Source: Gracilaria domingensis
Taxonomy: Eukaryota > Rhodophyta > Florideophyceae > Gracilariales > Gracilariaceae
Assembly (NCBI GenBank): GCA_022539475.1
Contig: VCMS01000020.1
Coordinates: forward strand, 1 to 64,000
Direction of reading: 5' to 3'
DNA length: 64,000 nucleotides
Position numbers and translations under genes: made by a program. Positions 41,963-49,534 of this stretch are shown one piece after another. Position 1 is the first letter of the stretch. Each line of letters starts with the position of its first letter. A model generated the notes under the pieces. That model was not told the origin of the DNA, ran no database searches, and saw only the letters and a program-made list of their open reading frames with translations.

Positions 41963-42445
41963 TTAATATACTAGGCTCTCACGACTTCTCGTCATTGTCC
42001 CTTGTTGTCCAGATCCACTGGGCGGCGTAACCCGCGCCCCAGTAGCTCCGGTCTTCGATATCGGCCGGGGACATGAAGGTTTTGGTGTCATACGAACCTC
42101 TTCGGTTCCAGTTGTCATGCCCTCCTGTCCTGACCCGCTGGGCCGAGTTACCTCATCTTCTTGAGGAGCAGAGACAGATGCACGATTTGCATTATCGGCA
42201 GTTGACGGCACGACATCGTTCGCTGATCCACGAATTCTTGACGCAATCCCGGAAGACGCTCCGCTGCGAGATGGGCGAGAGAGTCCTGTAGAAGGACGCC
42301 CACTGACTCTCTCCTTCGTCGAGGACGACTTCCGTTTAGGAAGTGCGGTGCTTGTAGCCTGATTCGTATCATCCGATGCTCTTCTCTTCTTCTGTCCACT
42401 CTTGTTCCGCTGCGTACTATTTCGCTTTCTCGGCGTTATACCCAT
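41963..42445 (-). CDS. Basic, Ser/Thr-rich low-complexity protein
   Basis: A 160-aa ORF. The first 45 residues are strongly basic with nuclear-localisation-like clusters (RKRNSTQRNKSGQKKRR). Later it has a repeated module: TRPSGSGQEGMTTGTEE and TPPSGSGQQGTMTRSRE. The same repeat continues in DNA beyond the stop, towards 41800, so the protein may once have been longer or be an N-terminal exon of the 40076-41767 gene. No fold can be assigned. Confidence 0.4.
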   Translation of the reverse strand: MGITPRKRNSTQRNKSGQKKRRASDDTNQATSTALPKRKSSSTKERVSGRPSTGLSRPSRSGASSGIASRIRGSANDVVPSTADNANRASVSAPQEDEVTRPSGSGQEGMTTGTEEVRMTPKPSCPRPISKTGATGARVTPPSGSGQQGTMTRSRESLVY

Positions 42446-42690
42446 GTGTGGAGATAAACAGGGTAATGAAACGAAATTGTTGGGGAGGGGGGAGGGGGTG
42501 GGGGGGGTGCATGGTTCAGATATTCCGGGAGACTCCGCAGTTCCTGCTTTTTAGGAATTTGAGGTGCCCAATGGGTCGCAAATATCGCCGTTACAGATGA
42601 AGAGCTCCAGTGTACATGTACAACAACGCGTATTGCAGGCAGCTGCAACACTCACAAGCATATTTACTTTCTATTCGCTACTGAACTCAT

Positions 42691-43452
42691 CTATTGCTCC
42701 AATGTCAGAGCCCAGTCCCAGGCGTACTGCTCTCCGTAGTCGAAATACAACTCTTCGCCCCTCTCAATATCTCTTACTGCTCTACAACGAAGTAGAGCAT
42801 AGTTAGAAAGGTCTGACTTGAACTGTATCACGGACTTCGCTTCCACCACCTGCACATTGGCACTTCGAGTCCTGTTTGACCGGGGCTCCGATAAATCGGG
42901 ATCCCCGGCATGATATCCGGCGTCGTTAATGTAGCCCCCGATACAAAAAGGCGCCGGGACAATGTAGACTTCGCTCTCCTTTCTATCCTGAGCCTGTCCT
43001 GGTCTGTTCCTCAGGTGCAGAAACTCCGTACCAGTCACAGTGACCATCATAGAAAACAACTTGTACCGCACTGGAGTTGCTCCGAGACAGCCACTTCCAT
43101 ACGTTAAGTGTCTTTCCTTCCGGTTCGTCAGATCCGTGTATACCAAAGTTCCATAGAAATGACAGATAGTTTCCCCAGCCAATATCTTATGTTCCGTGAA
43201 CACCCCCATACCAGCACGGGGATGTCGAATCTTAGAAGATGCTATATGTAAGCGATAGCGATTGGCTTCAACAGTCAACAGCATATGCATATCCATAAGA
43301 TTCAGAGCTCCTCGGTACTTCCCTCCCAAAGATCTACAGTACGCTCTCCACACTTGTCGACAAAGTCCCAGTCCTTCCAGTATCTTCCTAGGAACTGAGT
43401 AATATGTCCAGGCATCACTTGGTACTGGGGGTAACCAAATGGAGCCTCCCAT
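42691..43452 (-). CDS. SET-domain protein (putative lysine methyltransferase)
   Basis: SET motifs in order: GMGVFTEHKILAGETICHFY (SAM-binding turn, about residue 80), GGYINDAGY with downstream RSANVQV (in place of the usual NHxCxPN, about 165-195), and RAVRDIERGEELYFDYGEQY (about 220-240), with the GEEL and catalytic Tyr of SET proteins. There is no post-SET Cys cluster. It would methylate a lysine on a histone or other protein. Its start overlaps the 3' end of the methyltransferase ORF by 38 nt in another frame, so it may be the C-terminal half of a fusion read through a frameshift or an unseen intron. Confidence 0.7.
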   Translation of the reverse strand: MGGSIWLPPVPSDAWTYYSVPRKILEGLGLCRQVWRAYCRSLGGKYRGALNLMDMHMLLTVEANRYRLHIASSKIRHPRAGMGVFTEHKILAGETICHFYGTLVYTDLTNRKERHLTYGSGCLGATPVRYKLFSMMVTVTGTEFLHLRNRPGQAQDRKESEVYIVPAPFCIGGYINDAGYHAGDPDLSEPRSNRTRSANVQVVEAKSVIQFKSDLSNYALLRCRAVRDIERGEELYFDYGEQYAWDWALTLEQ

Positions 43453-44344
43453 TCAAGCCGACCTCGGTCCCGATGTGGAACCCGTTCATAGGTCGTTGAA
43501 GCCGCATCCACCACCTCCTGTTCAACCAGGATGTCATTCTTCCCCCCCGAATAACTTCGGCCATAAGAGTCGTTAGATGGTGCTTCGCATGGCTGAAACA
43601 TGGCCTATTCTTCTCGCACCCCAAGAACTTCCTATGCTTTGTCAGCGATAGGCACGCCATACCCGTAGAAAAAGTTCCCGCGAACATGTCCATGACAAGA
43701 TCACCCGGTCTTGTGAAGCGACATATCAACTCCTTCATCAACTCCCTCGACTTCTGCTCCGGTCTTATGTACTGCCCACCTGGTACTGAACTACCTGGCT
43801 CATGTACCTTCCATGTCAACCACTCCCCCGCCCTCGGTTTGGGCACCCGGTCAATTACATTCCTGTTAGCCGGGAAAGTGGAAGGAATGAAATTGTTCTC
43901 CTCAAATGGAGTAAGACTGGCTTCCTCCGATGGTCGCAATCCACGCTTCACCCCATGAACGGCGTACTCCGTTACGGGCTGTATCCCAAACTTCCGTGGA
44001 TTCCCTCCAACATTACTGCGATCCCGGATGAACACCAGTGGATTCGCATCCACTTTAAACGAAGGCATGAGTTCTGGTTTACCTTCGCTTCCAGCTTCAT
44101 CTTTCGTACTCGCCGTTTCCGAAAGTATCCTGTGCCACACATGAAACTGTGCCATGGCACAGAATATAATGAAGTGCCCACCTGACCGAAGCGCGGAACT
44201 TATTAAGTCAGCCGTACGGATCATGTCTTCCTCACTGAAGACATCGTGACCACTATTCCGTTTGTTCCTCTTCCTTCGAGTGTTAAAGGGAGGGTCTGTT
44301 AGGACAAGCTGTGCCTCACCCCATAAAATCTCACTCTGATTCAC
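43415..44344 (-). CDS. DNA N4-cytosine/N6-adenine methyltransferase, beta-class motif order
   Basis: Catalytic motif IV LVLTDPPFNT (about residue 13-22) comes first. The SAM-binding motif I GDLVMDMFAGTFSTGMACLS (about 217-236) comes near the C-terminus and is followed by FLGCEKN. That IV-to-I order with DPPF is the arrangement of prokaryotic and phage beta-class amino-methyltransferases (Pfam N6_N4_Mtase type). It is unlike MT-A70 or DNMT enzymes. The upstream ORF (44331-45089) ends 14 nt into this one, in another frame, with sequence that fits an N-terminal extension (VAYNCDMKDL). It probably modifies amino groups of DNA bases in the nucleus. Cytosine or adenine cannot be decided here. Confidence 0.8.
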   Translation of the reverse strand: MNQSEILWGEAQLVLTDPPFNTRRKRNKRNSGHDVFSEEDMIRTADLISSALRSGGHFIIFCAMAQFHVWHRILSETASTKDEAGSEGKPELMPSFKVDANPLVFIRDRSNVGGNPRKFGIQPVTEYAVHGVKRGLRPSEEASLTPFEENNFIPSTFPANRNVIDRVPKPRAGEWLTWKVHEPGSSVPGGQYIRPEQKSRELMKELICRFTRPGDLVMDMFAGTFSTGMACLSLTKHRKFLGCEKNRPCFSHAKHHLTTLMAEVIRGGRMTSWLNRRWWMRLQRPMNGFHIGTEVGLNGRLHLVTPSTK

Positions 44345-45089
44345 AAACGTTTCGTGTGTGCCTCAGGTCCTTCATGTCACAGTTGTACGCTACAAAGTGT
44401 GACTTTCTCATCCCCTTCCACACCTTGTCCATATTCATTCGAAGGAGACTGGATATCCCCTTCATGGGCGGCTCAATACCAGTCTTTTGGATGTTGTAAC
44501 CAGCAACCCGAGATTCATGCTCCGCAAGATTCACCGGCTTCTCGAACTCGTCGCTATCGGAGCTCACGAGGTTCATATACTCTCGACGAGGTGGGGGTGG
44601 GGCAGACTTGGTCGAAGAAGGTTCGGCATTACCGGAAGTTTTAGGGGTTTTCGTCAGTTCAATATCAGGTTTCGCGTGAATGCCGACATGGAACCCTGCC
44701 GCATGACGCATATCCTGTATCGGTTTCCATAGCAACTCCGAAAACTTCTGAAATCGAGCAGGCAACTCACCGGAGTCAGAGCTAGATACGGTATCCATCC
44801 GTATCTCCGAAAACTCTATCCAGTTCCTCATCTGATCAACCCGTAAGCTATAGAGGCTATCGTGGGTGCATATGGTTTCGAGGTCTGTCAAAAACTCCTT
44901 AGCCAGTATTCGCAGGTTTGTATCGCATTCATCACTCAAGGTCTCCACCGATCCACTAGTACTGCTCTGTGGCACATCCTTTGTGTTGAATCGAGTACTC
45001 TGGCTCGGCGGGGCATAACCAGACTCCCGTGTCTCTAGCGCTGTATACTTCAACGTCTGCATATTCATGTAAATGTATGGTTTCACCAT
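44331..45089 (-). CDS. Upstream ORF, probable N-terminal part of the methyltransferase
   Basis: 252 aa. Ser/Asp/Pro-rich linkers surround a helical part (about 50-130, TNLRILAKEFLTDLETI). Its last residues (MRKSHFVAYNCDMKDLRHTR) look like the strand and turn that come before DPPF in beta-class methyltransferases. The frame ends in GTGAATCAGAGTGAG, where the next ORF starts. It also overlaps the preceding ORF by 7 nt (ATGGTGA). Either these are separate overlapping genes or one long gene whose frames are split by indels. Confidence 0.5.
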   Translation of the reverse strand: MVKPYIYMNMQTLKYTALETRESGYAPPSQSTRFNTKDVPQSSTSGSVETLSDECDTNLRILAKEFLTDLETICTHDSLYSLRVDQMRNWIEFSEIRMDTVSSSDSGELPARFQKFSELLWKPIQDMRHAAGFHVGIHAKPDIELTKTPKTSGNAEPSSTKSAPPPPRREYMNLVSSDSDEFEKPVNLAEHESRVAGYNIQKTGIEPPMKGISSLLRMNMDKVWKGMRKSHFVAYNCDMKDLRHTRNVCESE

Positions 45090-45823
45090 GTGCTGAACGT
45101 TCGTGTATCCAAGATGAGCCGCAAAACAACTCCATGCCCATACGACCTCACTGATACGAATCCCAGTCGATCACAGTTGTCTTTGGAGAACGACGTAAAA
45201 GTGGGTATGTACACAGCTGGTGCATGGTTCACTTTTCGTTTCTTTTTCGGTTGTTTCTTCTTCATCATTCGGATGTTGTCGTTCTCTCCCATTATGTGGC
45301 CGAGGTATGATAAGTATATAACGACCTCAAATGGGTTCACAGCTGTTGGTGGGATGAACACTGTCGTCTTCAGAACCTGCTTTCTCCTGGTCATGAAATA
45401 ACCAACCAGGCATCGCACCGGTAGGTATATACCCATATCCATAGAGAGAAGGAAAAAATCGCGCAGTCTCTGGTCCTCATCCCCGTCCTTCTTGTCAAGA
45501 AGCTTCGTTACAAGATATCGCTGTTCCACAGGTTTGTTATTCACAACACTCTTTCGCAGCTGTTGCAGTGTCAAGTTCTGCAGGTTCTTGGAGTTAGTGG
45601 CCTCCTCAAACATCTTCCTTGCCTCCGGAATATCCTTATAGTTCTCGGCGCAGAACTCTATTAACCCTCTAAACCCCACGTCCCGTGGCCGATCAGGGCC
45701 TCCATCGCTGTTTGCCAAAGCATCGCGAAGAACCAAGAAAAGTCTGACATATGCATGGAACGCCGGAGGCGGAGCACTCATGTCGATAGGATGTATCTCC
45801 TCTCCAACATCGGTGGAATCCAT
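45083..45823 (-). CDS. First ORF of the leftward cluster, unknown function
   Basis: 246 aa, start ATG 13 bp from the inverted promoter arm. Mostly helical, with no signal peptide. A Lys-rich run (MMKKKQPKKKRKVNH, about residue 185-199) contains PKKKRKV, a classical nuclear-localisation sequence. Blocks such as DVGFRGLIEFCAENYKDIPE and DFFLLSMDMGIYLPVRCLVG look globular. I recognise no family. Position suggests it is the first product of the cluster. Confidence 0.55.
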   Translation of the reverse strand: MDSTDVGEEIHPIDMSAPPPAFHAYVRLFLVLRDALANSDGGPDRPRDVGFRGLIEFCAENYKDIPEARKMFEEATNSKNLQNLTLQQLRKSVVNNKPVEQRYLVTKLLDKKDGDEDQRLRDFFLLSMDMGIYLPVRCLVGYFMTRRKQVLKTTVFIPPTAVNPFEVVIYLSYLGHIMGENDNIRMMKKKQPKKKRKVNHAPAVYIPTFTSFSKDNCDRLGFVSVRSYGHGVVLRLILDTRTFSTW

Positions 45824-45835
45824 CGCTTCAGCGCA

Positions 45836-45928
45836 AACAACGGAGGCGAGCCTTTAAATGGCGACTTACGCTGGGCACCCCCGCTTTCGGCAGCTCCTCC
45901 CAGCGCACTGCCAGTCTCGTCCGTGTCC
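45836..45928 (-). promoter_or_regulatory. Left 93-bp inverted promoter arm
   Basis: Reverse complement of 47143-47235 with about two differences. It contains a TTTAAA box (45853) and, on the minus strand, a GTAAGT donor-like word (45865-45870). It lies directly upstream of the leftward cluster, so both clusters start from the same sequence. Confidence 0.8.
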
Positions 45929-45937
45929 GTGTCCGCT

Positions 45938-45979
45938 CGGAGCGATAGCGTCGCGTGTCGGAGCGATAGCGTCGCGTGT
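45938..45979. repeat. Two tandem 21-bp units
   Basis: CGGAGCGATAGCGTCGCGTGT occurs twice head to tail between the left arm and the large palindrome. It is absent on the right side, so it breaks the symmetry. Confidence 0.8.
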
Positions 45980-46096
45980 CGGCCACGTCGCGATTCGGAG
46001 CTATTGCAACGGTCCCGTATTGTGCTAAAAGTCGCGGATCAAGTGGGTGTGAAGCGCTAGTTTTCTCTAGTTTGATATATGTGTACGGCGTGTGCA

Positions 46097-46935
46097 GCGA
46101 AATCACTGCCGGAAGTGCCGGGAGGAGTGTTTTGGGAGGTCTCCGGAAGGCGCCGGAATGTGACCAGAACGTGCCCGCGGGCGGGGGGTCCGGTCGTGTT
46201 AGGGTAGGTACCCTAACACGACCGGACCCCCCCGCCCGCGGGCATAAAATCGCACATTTTTCAAAAAATCGTCCAAAATGTGCCCGCGGGCGGGGGGTCC
46301 AGTCGTGTTAGGGTACCTACCCTAACACGACCGGACCCCCCCGCCCGCGGGCACGTTTTCGACGATTTTTTGGCACCCTCCGGAGACCTCCCAAAACACT
46401 CCTCCCGGCACTTCTTGTACCCACTGCGTCACCTCAGTGAACCATCCCGGAAATTAGGGAGTGTCTGGAGGGTGGAGAAGACGGGATGGTCACCTCAGTG
46501 CACCATCCCGGAAATTAGGGAGTGTCTGGAGGGTTAAGATGACGGGATGGTGCACTAAGGTGACGCAGTGGGTACAGGAAGTGCCGGGAGGAGTGTTTTG
46601 GGAGGTCTCCGGAGGGTGCCAGAATGTGGCCAGAACGTGCCCGCGGGCGGGGGGGTCGGTCGTGTTAGGGTAGTACCCAACACGACCGCCCCGGCACGCG
46701 ATTATGCCGCCGGTCGTGTTAGGTACCCTAACACGACCGACCCCCCCGCCCGCGGGCACGTTTTGGGCGATTTTTTGAAAAATGTGCGATTTTATGCCCG
46801 CGGGCGGGGGGGTCCGGTCGTGTTAGGGTACCTACCCTAACACGACCGACCCCCCCCGCCCGCGGGCATAAAATCGCAACATTCCGGTGCCTTCCCGGGA
46901 CCTCCCAAAACACGCCGCCGCGCAGTGATTTCGCT
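46097..46935. repeat. Nested palindrome array between divergent clusters
   Basis: Four GC-rich palindromes: 46172-46244, 46281-46353, 46638-46758 (with extra DNA in its middle) and 46795-46868. Each has arms from TGCCCGCGGGCGGGG to GTGTTAGGGTA around a 2-base centre, which sets TTAGGGTA against TACCCTAA. Spacers between pairs (46245-46280, 46759-46794) are reverse complements. GGGAGGAGTGTTTTGGGAGG occurs four times in alternating orientation, near 46119, 46387, 46585 and 46900. The ends AGCGAAATCACTG and CAGTGATTTCGCT close the outer arms. Confidence 0.9.
46430..46551. repeat. Two 61-bp tandem units at the centre of the palindrome
   Basis: CACCTCAGTG, ACCATCCCGGAAATTAGGGA, GTGTCTGGAGGG and CGGGATGGT occur in each of 46430-46490 and 46491-46551. 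Each unit begins ACCATCCC and ends GGGATGGT and so can fold. Flanks GTACCCACTGCGTCACC and its complement close the centre. Confidence 0.85.
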
Positions 46936-47142
46936 ACACCCGGCCGCCGGTACGTTGGCGCCGCTGTCCACGTGTATTGGCGGGAGTAGGCTGTACATGG
47001 AAGTGAATGAGTGTACTCTTGACTACTATGCAAAGCATTTGAAGAGCATGATTAGAGAACGCGACCATTGCTCGCGTGAGTCATCATTGCGCGAACTCCA
47101 CGACTCTAAAGCGTACAATCAGCGTGCGAGCGGCCACGGACA

Positions 47143-47235
47143 GGACACGGACGAGACTGGCAGTGCGCTGGGAGGAGCTGCCGAAAGCGGGGGTGCCCAG
47201 CGTAAGTCGCCTTTTAAAGGCTCGCCTCCGTTGTT
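47143..47235 (+). promoter_or_regulatory. Right 93-bp inverted promoter arm
   Basis: Mirror of 45836-45928. TTTTAAA lies near 47213. GTAAGT at 47202 with CAATAG at 47280-47285 could frame a short 5'UTR intron just before the ParB-fold ATG. Confidence 0.8.
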
Positions 47236-47294
47236 GTATCGTCCAGAGCGAGCGTATTGTTGATATACACCTTTCACTGCAATAGCTGTTCAAC

Positions 47295-49319
47295 ATGAAG
47301 CCAACTCGTGTTCGAAAGCGTACGCAAAGCGTGACTCCTCGCACTCGGCGGAGCACTCGATTATTGCAAGGTGGAATGCGGGTTTCTCTGCAGATGGATA
47401 TTGAGGATGAAGGAAAGGTGATAGTCGGGGAAGCGTTGTTGCATGGAATTGGAAGTGTTCTACGCCGCGAGTTGCACGGGAAGCAATTGGACCCAGGTCT
47501 TGTGGTGGTTCATAATATTCTCATCAGTCGAAGCGGTCAGACGTTCTACCCTTACCGGGCGGAGGGCCTGGATCTTCCACAATATATCCAGGATCTCCGG
47601 ACGGCCGCTCCTTGGGATGAGAAAATGATGGAACCGGTGGCAGCCAGCATTCCGGCGTCGAAGCGAGGAACGGTGAGCGCTATGAGTGAGGTGATGACGC
47701 CGACAAGCCGCACGGAGCCAATTCGAAGTTCATCAACACCGAGAGGTAGCGCATCAGTAGCACCTCCGCGGGCAGGTCCGTCGTCTATTACGAAGCGGTC
47801 TATGGAGACGAGAGCATCCCCAGCTACGAAGCGGACAGGTCAAACAAAGTCTACCTCCGCTACGAAGCCCACTGCGTCGAAAAGGGCTTCTCCTGCGATG
47901 AATCAGACCGTCGACACAAGGGGAACTTCTGCGTCGAAACAGACGGTTCAGCAGGGGACGGCTGTGCAAGAGGAGGAAGATGAGATCATGAAAGGTCCCC
48001 TTCCAGACGCGGATGCGCAATCCGCGCAAGGAGCTGGTCCATCTGTACCCCAAACTGCACCAGAAACTGCGGAGCAGCAGGACGATGACGTTGTGCTTCT
48101 GTCCGCAAGAATGGCACGTTCAAGTGTTTCTGGCGAGCGGTCTGGAACACAAGGGACACCTACTCGGAGCAAGACGTACAGACGAATTCGTCAGAAGGTA
48201 CCAAAGGTGAACCTCAATCAGTACCGGATGGTTGTTGTTACTGTTGACATCACTCTGGTGGACACTCCGCCCAATTTACTCCGTGGAGTAAGTAAACGCC
48301 ACGTTGAAGCCCTTGTGAAGAGTATGGAGGAGCGGGGGATATTGCAGTCGATGGGTTCTCCAGTGGTGGCCTTACAAGATGCTACTACGGGAGAGAGGGA
48401 TACTGACAAGGGACGCCTAACGAAGAAGTGCTTCATTGTAGATGGTTTGCATCGTCTGAAAGCTATACAATATTTGGCAGCGACTGGTGCACCGAAGTGG
48501 AAGCGATTAGCCAAGTTTTGGCGTTGCAATCTGCTGATACGAAGAGATGGGAGGCCCATTGGGATGAAGGAATTGTTATGTGTTGCTTCGTACCTCAATG
48601 AGTCGACGAGTACCATGCGAAGGATGATGTTTGCAGACAAGATACACTCTATAGTTAGTGTGGTCGCCATTCTAATTGAAGATGTTGAGGGGGTGACGCC
48701 GGCAGACGTGGATCCTGCAGAAGTGACAGAAGTGTTGAAGGAGAGCCAACTGATTGGGACTGTGCAAGAGCGTCAGTACCTGAGATATGCCAATGTCGCC
48801 CTGCAACTCATGTCTCGTGAGGGAATGCTGGCCCATTTCGAGGATATATGTGAGACTGTGAGTGACATAGGTCTCACACATCTGTCCCATACTCCGCTAT
48901 ATGTTTTGGATGCCGAGGAGTTTTCCTTCATTCTTGATTGTCTTCAGATGTTTCTATTGAAGGGCAAGTCGACGAAGACAAAGCAATGGAAAAGCTTTGA
49001 GGAGGTTCGAGGTTTCTTTTATGATAGAGCAGTGTCTCTGTTCCGCGCGGCTAGAGCAGTGAGGAATGAACTGAACGAGGAAGAGTCCATGGAAGTGTTC
49101 CTGAAACGCGAAGTCAGTCTTTCTGCTCCATCGAATGAAGATGACGTTGAAGACCCAGACAACAACGCAGCTGTGTATCAGTTCCTTTTGGGACAAGTTG
49201 TGAACTTCAACACTTTGCCGCGTGTTCGGAGCAGGACGAACTCAATTAGAACTGCCACGACTTCCGTTCAGAATCGATTGCGGACGATGCTCAAGGTAAT
49301 TCCGCCCCCGCACCAGTGA
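47295..49319 (+). CDS. ParB-fold (ParB/Srx-like) protein with long N-terminal region
   Basis: 674 aa. The N-terminus is basic. Residues about 110-300 are Ser/Thr/Lys-rich with repeated ATKRT/SATKPT/SASKQT segments. From about 304 a ParB-type domain follows: VVVTVDITLVD, then LVKSMEERGILQ, then FIVDGLHRLKAIQYL, equivalent to the GxxRxxA box of ParB. ParB-fold proteins bind DNA, act as CTP-dependent clamps or as nucleases, and often sit beside DNA methyltransferases in phages and mobile elements. The C-terminal 220 residues are helical and unknown. The ORF end overlaps an open frame leading towards the next gene. Confidence 0.65.
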   Translation: MKPTRVRKRTQSVTPRTRRSTRLLQGGMRVSLQMDIEDEGKVIVGEALLHGIGSVLRRELHGKQLDPGLVVVHNILISRSGQTFYPYRAEGLDLPQYIQDLRTAAPWDEKMMEPVAASIPASKRGTVSAMSEVMTPTSRTEPIRSSSTPRGSASVAPPRAGPSSITKRSMETRASPATKRTGQTKSTSATKPTASKRASPAMNQTVDTRGTSASKQTVQQGTAVQEEEDEIMKGPLPDADAQSAQGAGPSVPQTAPETAEQQDDDVVLLSARMARSSVSGERSGTQGTPTRSKTYRRIRQKVPKVNLNQYRMVVVTVDITLVDTPPNLLRGVSKRHVEALVKSMEERGILQSMGSPVVALQDATTGERDTDKGRLTKKCFIVDGLHRLKAIQYLAATGAPKWKRLAKFWRCNLLIRRDGRPIGMKELLCVASYLNESTSTMRRMMFADKIHSIVSVVAILIEDVEGVTPADVDPAEVTEVLKESQLIGTVQERQYLRYANVALQLMSREGMLAHFEDICETVSDIGLTHLSHTPLYVLDAEEFSFILDCLQMFLLKGKSTKTKQWKSFEEVRGFFYDRAVSLFRAARAVRNELNEEESMEVFLKREVSLSAPSNEDDVEDPDNNAAVYQFLLGQVVNFNTLPRVRSRTNSIRTATTSVQNRLRTMLKVIPPPHQ

Positions 49320-49534
49320 AGCAGTCCGTGACAAGAGGAGGACTCCCGCTGCTGCTGCTGCAACATCTGCAGTGAAGAAGGGGAGCCGCGAAGAAGTGCA
49401 CGAGAACGGGCGCAGGTGAGTTATAGGGAAATGAACACGGCCGAAATCGAGGTGCCATAGAAGTTCTGGATAGCTCTGAAGAAGAACAGCGGGCTCCGCC
49501 GAGGAAGAAACGGAGAAAGACTTTCACACAACAG

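Noticed and set aside
43415..44344. Bacterial contamination, because of the prokaryote-type methyltransferase
   Set aside because: It is flanked within a few kb by SET and transposase genes and by eukaryotic elements, with nuclear-localisation-like motifs in neighbours. No bacterial ribosome-binding sites or operon genes are seen.
46097..46935. CRISPR-like array
   Set aside because: The units are long, palindromic and alternate in orientation, with complementary spacers; this is not a direct-repeat array.
45976..47033. Several 85-110 codon ORFs in the palindrome region
   Set aside because: They follow the repeats in every orientation and have repeat-derived residues only.
47295..49319. Plasmid partition system based on the ParB-fold call
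   Set aside because: No ParA ATPase is present, and the protein has a long eukaryote-like low-complexity N-terminus.
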